A program made the position numbers and the translations under genes. Under the pieces are notes generated by a model. The model saw nothing but the letters and a program-made list of their open reading frames with translations, did no database searches and had not been told where the DNA came from. Shown piece by piece: positions 27,260 to 35,143 of a DNA stretch of 64,000 nucleotides. This DNA comes from Shewanella sp. ANA-3 (lineage in GTDB: Bacteria > Pseudomonadota > Gammaproteobacteria > Enterobacterales > Shewanellaceae). The DNA is taken from NCBI RefSeq assembly GCF_000203935.1, contig NC_008577.1, positions 4,278,001-4,342,000 of the forward strand, written 5' to 3'. How positions within the stretch are numbered: position 1 is the first letter of the stretch; every line of letters starts with the position of its first letter.

Positions 27260-28424
27260 TCGCTACCATTTCCGACAATTTAGGCACAGCTAACATTAGC
27301 GTGATACTTATCAGCGCTCCAACGGCGAGGATAGCTAATAATATATTAATCGCACTCACTTCGAGCAGCCCCATCACCCAAATATACAAGGCCGAAGTAC
27401 AGACTTGGGCTATCCCCAGTAATGAGCTAGCCACCCCTGCCCGCGCCACAAATGGACTGAGCGCCTGACTCATGGTCACCCCAAATCCAATCGCAAACCC
27501 TGAACATACCAAACCAAAACCGAGCAGATTGAATAACTGACCCAACCAGCCCAATTGGGTCAAGATGAACACCAGCGCTGCTGCGGCAAATAATGTCTGA
27601 GAGAACAAAATTAGCGATTTTTCTTTAAACTGGTTAAGCAAAAAGGGCGTCGAAAATGAGGCCAGCATACTTACCAATGCAGTCATCGCCATAGTGTTGG
27701 AATATTGGCCTCGGTCAAACCCCATCTGCCCCATAATCAGCATGGGAGACACATTCACATAGCTTAAAATCGTGGTTACGCCTAAGGTCGTTATAACCAC
27801 GCGGCTGATAAAAAAGCCTTGTTTAAAGGATTCAGTTTGTACTCTAGGCAAAGTTTGACTGTGAAATGACGCTTTAGAATAAGTCTCACGCAAGACGAAC
27901 AGACATAGTCCAAACACCAGCAATCCCATTACCGCCATAGTGTAAAACAAACTCGGCCATGGAAACCTAAGCATGATCAAATGCCCAATTACAGGCGCAA
28001 TCACCGGGATAATACAGGTCACGCCATTCACCATTGAGAGCACTTTAGCGCGACGCTTATCGTCTAAGGCATCACGCAAAATCGCAAACGCGACGACATA
28101 ACAACAACCCGCCCCGACTCCTTGCACAAAGCGAGCGACTAAAAACAGATCACTGCTTTGCGAGCGCGCTGCAAAGTAGGAGGCTAACGCAAACAGTAAG
28201 GCACTAAAGAGCGTGATAGGTTTACGCCCAATCCTATCGGCTAAACTGCCCGCAAACAGCATAGTCGTCGCCATGCCCGCAAGATATACAGAAAACGCAA
28301 TGTGCAGCTGCGCCTCAGTCGCCCCAAGTTGATTGGCGATTTGTGGCAATCCCACCAAGTACATATCTATCCCTGTCGGGTACATTAGGACCAAACCAAA
28401 GCAACATAAAAGATATCGAAACAT
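27234..28424 (-). CDS. mdtL: Multidrug efflux MFS transporter MdtL (Bcr/CflA type)
   Basis: The 396-residue inner-membrane protein has about 12 helices and closely resembles E. coli MdtL (MFRYLLCCFGLVLMYPTGIDMYLVGLPQIA at the N-terminus; GAGCCYVVAFAILRDALDDKRRAKVLS in the middle; GVTMSQALSPFVARAGVASS later). It is a proton-driven drug exporter. I place the start at the ATG at 28424, matching the E. coli N-terminus; a TTG at 28442 would add six residues. It is the first gene of the mdtL-yidZ operon. Confidence 0.93.
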   Translation of the reverse strand: MFRYLLCCFGLVLMYPTGIDMYLVGLPQIANQLGATEAQLHIAFSVYLAGMATTMLFAGSLADRIGRKPITLFSALLFALASYFAARSQSSDLFLVARFVQGVGAGCCYVVAFAILRDALDDKRRAKVLSMVNGVTCIIPVIAPVIGHLIMLRFPWPSLFYTMAVMGLLVFGLCLFVLRETYSKASFHSQTLPRVQTESFKQGFFISRVVITTLGVTTILSYVNVSPMLIMGQMGFDRGQYSNTMAMTALVSMLASFSTPFLLNQFKEKSLILFSQTLFAAAALVFILTQLGWLGQLFNLLGFGLVCSGFAIGFGVTMSQALSPFVARAGVASSLLGIAQVCTSALYIWVMGLLEVSAINILLAILAVGALISITLMLAVPKLSEMVANEQIPESA

Positions 28425-28551
28425 GACATGAACACCCTGCAAAAAGTTGCGTTTAGCCTAATGTGAGCGCGGCTTAAACGTGAGTGGCATTTTCGACAAC
28501 AGCGATTTCCAATTACGACCGAGAGATATTGCAATGATCAATAAAACCAAA

Positions 28552-28579
28552 CCTCCTGTGAAACGAGTATCACAGGAGG
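28552..28579 (-). terminator. Terminator after the M16 peptidase gene
   Basis: A perfect nine-base stem (28552-28560 CCTCCTGTG and 28571-28579) is followed on the minus strand by TTTGGTTTTATT. It lies about 30 bases after the peptidase stop codon. Confidence 0.7.
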
Positions 28580-28610
28580 GAGATCTTCAAAGGGATTATG
28601 GTTTAATCGC

Positions 28611-31442
28611 TCACTGAGCCGTGATGGGTGCAGGTAAGGTTTCGATGGTTAAGCGCTTATCATCTTTGAGGTATTTCTGCGCCAATTGGCTTAACTCGGC
28701 GGGGGTTATTTGCTGTACCAGTGCCAATCGTTGGTTAAAGCCCGCAAAACGCTCCGGTTGGCTTTGGGCGGTTGAGGCCAAATCTAACCAAAAGTTATTA
28801 CTTTGCGGCGCCATATGCATCCACTCCAACACAGGTTGGCGGGCGCGATTGAGTAAATCCTCACTGATACCCGAAGGCGCTTTAACCTGCTTAACTGCGG
28901 CGGCGTAATACTTAGCCACCTCCGGCAACATAGGCTTAGTTGTCACACTAAATAAGCCAAGATAACCATAACCCGTTGGATTTAAGTCACTGTATGAAAA
29001 TGCCGAGGGTGAATAACTCGCACCGGCTTTTTCGCGTACATTTTCAGTGAGTAGGATATTGAGTACCTGCTCGAGTAAACCTAAACCCACCAGCTCACGG
29101 GGATTGCTCATATCCGTCGTCGGCCATACCTGCGCGAGTGCCGCCATATCGACTTGACCATAATGGGTCAGGTTCATTTGTGCCGGCACTTTGGGAAATA
29201 CAGGCACAATCGTCTGCCCCTTAGGGATCGGCTGTCGCGCAATGGCTCCTAGGGTTTGTGCAACCTCAGCAATCGCTTTGTTTTCATCAAAATCCCCAAC
29301 AATCGCCAGTTCAATCACCCCCTGCTGAACGGCAGAATGGAAGCTAGGCGCGAGTTCAGCAAACTGACGTTTGAGGATTTCATCAGGATTACCGTAGCCA
29401 TAACGTTTGTCGCCATTGTGAGCAATACGGGCAAACTGATTCGAAAACTCCAGTTGCGGATTGCTATGAATGCTCTGCTGCTCGGCTATCACTTGCTCAC
29501 GGAATAACTGCTCGGCCTGTTGATCCATCCCCGGGTCAACAAGATAAGCCGTTAGCACGCCTAATTGAGTGCGAAGTTCGGCAGCATTGGTGCTGATCTC
29601 GCCGCCAAAACTCTGTTCACGCAAACTCAAGCCCACCGAGATATCTTGGCCAGCAAAAATATCCTGCAAACTGTCCCAATCGTGCAGCCCTAAACCGCCC
29701 TGCACAAAGGCGCTATTAAACAGGTAAGACAAACCATCTAGCTCGGGGAATGGCACCTCGCCAAAACCGATATTGAGACTTACCAGCGTCATCCCCTGAT
29801 TAAAGGGGGTGGGTTTTACATTGAGGCGCACACCGTTAGCAAACTCTAGCTTACGGATCCCAGTTGTGGCATCGCGCTGATCGGCAACAATCTGCCCCGG
29901 CTCACCAAATTGACTATAGGCAAACTCGGCAATGCTCTTGGTTTCGGGTGCTTTTACGGCTTGCTTTCGGCTCGCGCCGTAGGCGGCTAAGAGTTGTTTT
30001 TCAACATTTTCAATGGGTTTGCTATTGGTGAGATACAGATAAGGCGTCCCTTCCCAAGCCTGTTTAAACGACTGCTGCAGTTTTTGCGGCGTGATACTCG
30101 GCATCAGCTTTTCAAACAGCGCCAATTGCCATGCGGGCTCCACTGGCATACGTCGGCTCGCCACTGTATTCACTAGACTTTCGGCAATATTAACGCTGTG
30201 AATGGTGTTACTGCCAGCGGCACTAAGCTGATAGCCCTTGTGCATCCGCTTAAGTTGCTGGTCAATTTCCTGTTGGCTAAAACCAAATTCCAGCGCCTGA
30301 CGCAAGGTTTGCTCTAATAGTGCAAGTCCTTGCTGCCAGTTGTTTTCCTGCGTCCCCAAGGTCATTTGCGTGCCGTAGGCAATATCGTATTGTGGGCCGA
30401 TTTGTAAGCTTACGCCGTATAAGCCTTGGCTGTGCAGCAACTGTGATTCTAGGCGGCGATACAAAATACCATGGGCAAGCTCTAATAAAATCTCCTGCTC
30501 ACGCAGCGCAATCGTATCTGGTTTAGGGGTTTGCGGTTTTAACAGCCCGAGGGAAACCGAGGTTTGCAGGCTTGGGTCAAAAAATGCCGCCGCCTCAACA
30601 GCGGTTTTAGCCTGTACCGTGCCTATGGATTGGGCCTTCACCCCAGCAGCCTGCGGCGCGGCTTGCCAGTCGGTAAATTGCTGTTTGATCTTGTGCTCGA
30701 TACGACCGACATCAATATCCCCCACCACAATTAAGCTGGTGCGGGATGGCGTATAAAAACGCTGATAGAGGGACAATAACTTGTCACGATTCGCATTTTG
30801 AATGCTCGTCGCCTCTCCCACGGGAAAGCGCTGCGATAGCAAGGTTTGCGGCATTAAAAAGGTTAACTGGTGGCGATAGTTTTCTAAATCGGCGCTACTG
30901 CGCTCACGCAGTTCAGACAAGACCACCGCCTTTTCACGCTCGATAAGGGTGGGATCCAGCAACAGGTTACTGGCGATTTCGCGCATTAAAAACAAAGCGG
31001 TATCGACTTTATCTTGGCTATTGCTCGGTAAATTAAACTGATAAACCGTCTGCTGGAATTCAGTCACCGCATTGGTATCGGCTCCAAAACTTAAACCTAA
31101 GCGTTGTAAGGTCGGGATCATCTCCTCCGCCGCGAGTCCGGTAGAGCCATTAAAGGCCATATGCTCTAAGAAATGCACTAGACCTTGCTCGGCATCCGTT
31201 TCCATCACAGATCCCACATCCACCCGCATACGGACGATAACCGCCTGTTCAGGGGTTTTATTGTTTACCAACAGATAGTGCAACCCATTAGCCAGGGTGC
31301 CTGTGTGTACTCGCGGACTTAAGGGTAAATCGGCCGACTCAGGCCACAGAGGCGCTTCAACCGCCCTTAAGGGGAAGGCCACGCTGATAAATAGCAGCCA
31401 TAGCCACAGGTGTTTAAACTGGATTCGCTTGAAATTATTCAT
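28611..31442 (-). CDS. M16 family zinc metallopeptidase (PqqL/pitrilysin-like)
   Basis: The 943-residue protein has a signal peptide (residues 1 to about 29, ending LRAVEA) and is likely periplasmic. The inverted zinc motif HFLEH lies at residues 90-94, with the third ligand Glu170 exactly 76 residues after His94, as the family requires. The order of domains is the active M16 domain, an inactive M16 domain and a second pair in the C-terminal half (FEGE-type repeat from about residue 510). It likely degrades peptides. A five-codon open frame with a strong ribosome-binding site overlaps its start. It is monocistronic with its own terminator. Confidence 0.93.
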   Translation of the reverse strand: MNNFKRIQFKHLWLWLLFISVAFPLRAVEAPLWPESADLPLSPRVHTGTLANGLHYLLVNNKTPEQAVIVRMRVDVGSVMETDAEQGLVHFLEHMAFNGSTGLAAEEMIPTLQRLGLSFGADTNAVTEFQQTVYQFNLPSNSQDKVDTALFLMREIASNLLLDPTLIEREKAVVLSELRERSSADLENYRHQLTFLMPQTLLSQRFPVGEATSIQNANRDKLLSLYQRFYTPSRTSLIVVGDIDVGRIEHKIKQQFTDWQAAPQAAGVKAQSIGTVQAKTAVEAAAFFDPSLQTSVSLGLLKPQTPKPDTIALREQEILLELAHGILYRRLESQLLHSQGLYGVSLQIGPQYDIAYGTQMTLGTQENNWQQGLALLEQTLRQALEFGFSQQEIDQQLKRMHKGYQLSAAGSNTIHSVNIAESLVNTVASRRMPVEPAWQLALFEKLMPSITPQKLQQSFKQAWEGTPYLYLTNSKPIENVEKQLLAAYGASRKQAVKAPETKSIAEFAYSQFGEPGQIVADQRDATTGIRKLEFANGVRLNVKPTPFNQGMTLVSLNIGFGEVPFPELDGLSYLFNSAFVQGGLGLHDWDSLQDIFAGQDISVGLSLREQSFGGEISTNAAELRTQLGVLTAYLVDPGMDQQAEQLFREQVIAEQQSIHSNPQLEFSNQFARIAHNGDKRYGYGNPDEILKRQFAELAPSFHSAVQQGVIELAIVGDFDENKAIAEVAQTLGAIARQPIPKGQTIVPVFPKVPAQMNLTHYGQVDMAALAQVWPTTDMSNPRELVGLGLLEQVLNILLTENVREKAGASYSPSAFSYSDLNPTGYGYLGLFSVTTKPMLPEVAKYYAAAVKQVKAPSGISEDLLNRARQPVLEWMHMAPQSNNFWLDLASTAQSQPERFAGFNQRLALVQQITPAELSQLAQKYLKDDKRLTIETLPAPITAQ

Positions 31443-31463
31443 AAAAATTCATTTTCTCCCCCC
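31435..31463 (-). promoter_or_regulatory. Strong Shine-Dalgarno feeding a five-codon leader ORF
   Basis: GGGGGGAG (minus strand, 31463-31456) sits three bases before ATG 31452, which encodes only MNFYE before TAA at 31437-31435. The peptidase ATG at 31442 lies inside this leader frame, out of phase. Ribosomes ending at 31435 could re-initiate on the peptidase, so translation may depend on the leader. The peptidase ATG itself is 13 bases from this site, too far for normal use. Confidence 0.45.
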
Positions 31464-31732
31464 AATTGGGTTCATTAACCGGAGAAAATGCTTACCTCAG
31501 TACTGATAAATTGACTTTTTACTATAGCCGCTAAAAAGCTTTAAGTCACAAAATCAATACCTTACACCGTACCAAAAATATCAAAACCATGAATCAATAA
31601 GAAAAAATAATATTAGAGCTTGAAAGTTTATGAGGGAAAACTCGTTGTTAACTTTATAAAAATATTCCTCTGTCACACTGCCGCACATTGGCAATTCAGA
31701 ACAGGCTTAATTAAAGCCTGTTTTATTCTAAA
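31443..31732. other. AT-rich intergenic region with a hairpin near its end
   Basis: About 290 bases with no supported gene. A nine-base stem at 31700-31708 and 31714-31722 (AACAGGCTT and its complement) precedes TTTTATTC on the plus strand. On the minus strand, where the neighbouring genes lie, there is no T tract, so it is not a good terminator for the membrane protein gene. Confidence 0.4.
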
Positions 31733-32326
31733 TTAAGCAAGTCTGACTAACACAGTTAATGCATAGATAACCATAGCCCAATAGAAACCAAAAAGAGCAA
31801 TCCAGATCCAATTCAACCAAGTTAAACTTGAATTATCCTCATATTCTAAAGGTTCAAGCGCAAAGTTAATTGCTTTTTGAGCTTCATACAATGGATACAA
31901 AACTGCTAAAGGTATAAAAATAGAAATTAAAATAAAAAATGTTGGTAAAACTTCAATTTTATTAAGAATACTAGAGACTACGATAAGTAAAACGTAAGCT
32001 GTCGCTAAAGCTGAATGATTCCAACGATAGCTTCTATTATCTTCTTTAATATATTCACTAACATAAACGAACAAAGAGTGCGTAAAAAATACCGTAAAAA
32101 TGCATCGAGCAATAGGCCATGCATCTAAATCATAATACTCTTTTAATGCCTGCCATTGCTTATAAAACCAATAAATTTGATATAGACCAAAGGTGGCAAC
32201 AAACATAATTGTCAATTTAGCAAGAGAAACGTGAAACAGTGGAATTCTCTGAATATTGCTATCTACTGTTATTTGTTTTTCATCACTTTTTAATGGATTA
32301 CTTTCCTGACTTATTACATCTTCCAT
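31733..32326 (-). CDS. AT-rich integral membrane protein of unknown function
   Basis: This 197-residue protein has about four to five hydrophobic helices (LAKLTIMFVATFGLYQIYWFYKQW; IFTVFFTHSLFVYVS; ATAYVLLIVVSSIL; FFILISIFIPLAVLYPLY; WIWIALFGFYWAMVIYAL). It has a short polar N-terminus and several Trp/Tyr residues at helix ends. I do not recognise a family with confidence; the GLYQIYWFYKQW pattern recalls DUF4234-like proteins. The gene and its flanks are clearly more AT-rich than neighbours, a sign of possible transfer. It stands alone between the peptidase and ssb. Confidence 0.7.
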   Translation of the reverse strand: MEDVISQESNPLKSDEKQITVDSNIQRIPLFHVSLAKLTIMFVATFGLYQIYWFYKQWQALKEYYDLDAWPIARCIFTVFFTHSLFVYVSEYIKEDNRSYRWNHSALATAYVLLIVVSSILNKIEVLPTFFILISIFIPLAVLYPLYEAQKAINFALEPLEYEDNSSLTWLNWIWIALFGFYWAMVIYALTVLVRLA

Positions 32327-32485
32327 GGAAGAATTCCTTTCTTTTAGTAGTAATTGTCATAACGTTAATTTATTTCCAAAAGTTAGAGTCCTTTAGTGAA
32401 CCCAAACAACCCACCCTAAATCATAACAACTGTTAACAACTACGCAAAGAAAATTATTCAAGGACAGACAAGCCATATATAAACA

Positions 32486-32515
32486 AAAAGCCCTGCACAA
32501 TATGGCAGGGCTTTT
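32486..32515 (-). terminator. Terminator of ssb
   Basis: An 11-base stem (32486-32496 AAAAGCCCTGC and 32505-32515) with an eight-base loop is followed on the minus strand by T-rich sequence (TTTTTGTTTA). It lies 36 bases past the ssb stop. Confidence 0.8.
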
Positions 32516-32550
32516 AAAAAACGATTATTTACACTGTAAAACTAGGAAAA

Positions 32551-33258
32551 TTAGAACGGGATATCGTCGTCCCAACCGTCATCCAAATCTGGGGTAAAGT
32601 TTTGTTGTGGCTGTGGTGCTGGACGTTGTGCAGGTGCCGCTGGTGCTTGATAGGCTGGTGCAGCAGGCTTAGGCGCATAACCACTTTGCTGTGGCTGAGC
32701 ATGGGATTGCTGTTGCTGGCCATAGCTTTGCTGAGCAGGCTGCTGATTGTAGCCAGATTGTGGCTGCTGTGCAGGTGCTTGGTAACTTTGCTGTGCTGGC
32801 GCGTATTGGTTTTGCGCTGGCGCAGTTTGAGCCGGAGCCGCTTGGTAACCCGCGTTTTGTTGCATGCCACCCATAGGTGCACCTTGGCCTTGACCTTGAC
32901 TTTGGCCTTGATTGCGACCACCTAACATTTGCATGCTACCGCTTTGGTCGATAACCACTTCAGTGCTGTAACGATCTTGACCGCTTTGGTCTTTCCACTT
33001 ACGCGTCTGCAGTTTACCTTCGAGGTAAACCTGTGAACCTTTACGCAGGTACTCACCCGTAATTTCAGCCAACTTGCCAAACAGAACCACACGGTGCCAT
33101 TCAGTACGCTCTTGCTGTTGACCTTGTTGGTCTTTCCACGATTCGCTGGTCGCTACTGTGATGTTAGCGACTGCGTTACCGTTTGGCATGTAACGTACTT
33201 CTGGATCTTGTCCCAAATTGCCAACCAAAATTACCTTGTTAACACCACGACTGGCCAT
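32551..33258 (-). CDS. ssb: Single-stranded DNA-binding protein SSB
   Basis: SSB coats single-stranded DNA in replication and repair. Residues 1 to about 112 form the OB-fold (MASRGVNKVILVGNLGQDPEVRYMP, then ERTEWHRVVLFGKLAEITGEYLRKG). A long Gln/Ala/Pro/Gly-rich linker follows. The last nine residues (WDDDIPF end) are the conserved acidic tip that recruits partner proteins. At 235 residues it is longer than the 178-residue E. coli protein because of the extended linker. AGGAG lies six bases before the ATG. The neighbours, a MFS gene and uvrA, are the usual ones. Confidence 0.98.
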   Translation of the reverse strand: MASRGVNKVILVGNLGQDPEVRYMPNGNAVANITVATSESWKDQQGQQQERTEWHRVVLFGKLAEITGEYLRKGSQVYLEGKLQTRKWKDQSGQDRYSTEVVIDQSGSMQMLGGRNQGQSQGQGQGAPMGGMQQNAGYQAAPAQTAPAQNQYAPAQQSYQAPAQQPQSGYNQQPAQQSYGQQQQSHAQPQQSGYAPKPAAPAYQAPAAPAQRPAPQPQQNFTPDLDDGWDDDIPF

Positions 33259-33365
33259 TGAAATCTCCTGCGATTCTTTAAATAATCTATTAATTCAGTA
33301 TGTTGTTTATAATTGTTGCCGCAAGGGAAAATCCGCTTCCCTAAAACTAGCGGCAATAACACATA

Positions 33366-34733
33366 TTATTGAGCAGAGCCTAACACAGCTCGGGCTTCTC
33401 TTAAATCGAAATGCTCATCAACTTTGAGGTAAGCAACTTTCTCATCTAGCACCACAATCGCTTCGACCACACCCATCAATTGTGACAGCTGCGATGCCAT
33501 ATCCCGCGCTTGGGCCTTATCTTTTACGGCTGCTTCTAAGGTGTAACTCTTAAGCAGCACAGGATTTTTCATCCCTAGGGTCAATAATAACCAAACACCC
33601 ATCAATACCAGCGCAACGATAAACACGCCCACGGCGCCGACTAATTGGAACGCACCGCCACCGAGCATACCGCCACAGAATGCGCCTAAGAATTGGCTAG
33701 TCGAATAAACCCCCATGGCCGAGCCTTTTTCGCCTACGGGGCAGAATTTCGCAATCAAACTCGGCAGCGACGCTTCAAGGTAGTTAAAGCCGGTAAAAAA
33801 CAGCAATACCGCTACGCTCAATACCCAGAGGTTGTTCGAAAAAATCGCCATCGCCGCAAGGGCAAACATCATGATCACTAAAGCAATCTGGAACATTGCC
33901 TTAGTATTCTTACGCTTCACCCCGATGATGATTAACGGCACCATCAAGAAGAATGCGCCCACAAACGCGGGGAAATACAGCATCCAATGTTTTTCCTTCA
34001 CCAGACCCGCATCGACTAAATCGAGTGGCAAGGCGACAAACACCGCAGTTAACACTAAGTGCAGAATAAAAATACCCGCATCGAGCCTAAACAGCTGCGG
34101 ATCGGTCAACATACGCTTGAGCTTGGCGGGCGCCGCTAAGGTATCGCCCTTAGGTGCATGGGAAATCGGATTCGGCACTAATAACTGCACAATCAACATG
34201 CCAAGTACCGCAAGGCCTGCGGTTAGCAGGAATAAACCCGATAAGCCTAAATGCTGCGCCACAATTGGGCCCACGAGTAACGACAGGGCAAAAGAGCCGC
34301 CGATACACATGCCGATAATGGCCATCACCTTAGTGCGCTGCTCATCTCGGGTTAAGTCCGCCGCTAAGGCCAACACGGCGGCGGCAATAGCCCCCATACC
34401 TTGCACGGCACGGCCAAATACCACCCCGTAAATCGTATCGGCATTGGCGGCAATTAAGCTGCCGATGGCGAACAATACTAGGCCAGCGAGGATGACAGGT
34501 TTACGACCATACTTGTCGGATAAAATCCCCATAGGGATCTGCAAAACGGCCTGAGTCAAGCCATAGGCACCAATGGCAATCCCCACCCAAAGGGGAGAAA
34601 AACCTTCTAAATGCTGACCATAGAGTGCAAAGACGGGCATGATCATAAACAAGCCCATCATACGTAAACCAAATACGCTGGCTAAAGAAAACGCGACTTT
34701 TTTCTCGGTTCCTGAAAGTCCGTTGTTACCCAT
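33366..34733 (-). CDS. yajR: YajR-type MFS transporter with C-terminal YAM domain
   Basis: The 455-residue protein has 12 helices of the major facilitator fold (GIAIGAYGLTQAVLQIPMGILSDKYGRKP is motif A, GRAVQGMGAIAAAVLALAADLTRDEQRTK is next). It also has a soluble ferredoxin-like C-terminal domain (about residues 395-455) that the shorter MFS pumps lack. This matches E. coli YajR. The substrate is unknown. AGGG lies seven bases before the ATG. It lies between ssb and uvrA, which is common in Shewanella and Vibrio. Confidence 0.85.
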   Translation of the reverse strand: MGNNGLSGTEKKVAFSLASVFGLRMMGLFMIMPVFALYGQHLEGFSPLWVGIAIGAYGLTQAVLQIPMGILSDKYGRKPVILAGLVLFAIGSLIAANADTIYGVVFGRAVQGMGAIAAAVLALAADLTRDEQRTKVMAIIGMCIGGSFALSLLVGPIVAQHLGLSGLFLLTAGLAVLGMLIVQLLVPNPISHAPKGDTLAAPAKLKRMLTDPQLFRLDAGIFILHLVLTAVFVALPLDLVDAGLVKEKHWMLYFPAFVGAFFLMVPLIIIGVKRKNTKAMFQIALVIMMFALAAMAIFSNNLWVLSVAVLLFFTGFNYLEASLPSLIAKFCPVGEKGSAMGVYSTSQFLGAFCGGMLGGGAFQLVGAVGVFIVALVLMGVWLLLTLGMKNPVLLKSYTLEAAVKDKAQARDMASQLSQLMGVVEAIVVLDEKVAYLKVDEHFDLREARAVLGSAQ

Positions 34734-35143
34734 GATTTTGCCCTGGATTGAAGTCTTTTAGGGGGCGCATGTTAACACACCCAAAAGCGTTTGCTCAAAA
34801 GGAAAAACCGCCCACGCCGAGAGTGTAAAACAGCAGGTTTTGCCCCGCACCAATGCTGATGCTCGCACGTTAGCGTACGCTTAGGCCTTTATTTTTAAGG
34901 CTTATCTAAAAGCCCATTGGCTACAAATAGTTAACTCGATGCTTACAGAACTTGGCTAAGTTCACAGCCAATAGACGGATTAATCTTCGTTAATCCGCTA
35001 ACTGCATCACCTTTATCAGCAATACCGGCCCCACAACCGCGCCCATTGGGCGTGTCAGCAAGATCACAGAATCGACTAAACTCGGCCGCCGAACTGTGCG
35101 ATACTTAGGCTCATTTTTTTTAAGCATAAGACTTGAGCGATAG
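34734..35143. other. Intergenic region between yajR-like gene and uvrA
   Basis: This 410-base divergent region holds the promoters of both genes. A perfect eight-base hairpin with a TCTTCG loop lies at 34976-34997 (CGGATTAA and TTAATCCG). A second short dyad (TTGGCT/AGCCAA) lies just upstream. I looked for a LexA box (CTGT, eight bases, ACAG) and found none. No extra gene is supported. Confidence 0.5.

Noticed and set aside
34734..35143. LexA box upstream of uvrA
   Set aside because: No CTGT-N8-ACAG or near match is present in the region, although uvrA is LexA-controlled in E. coli.
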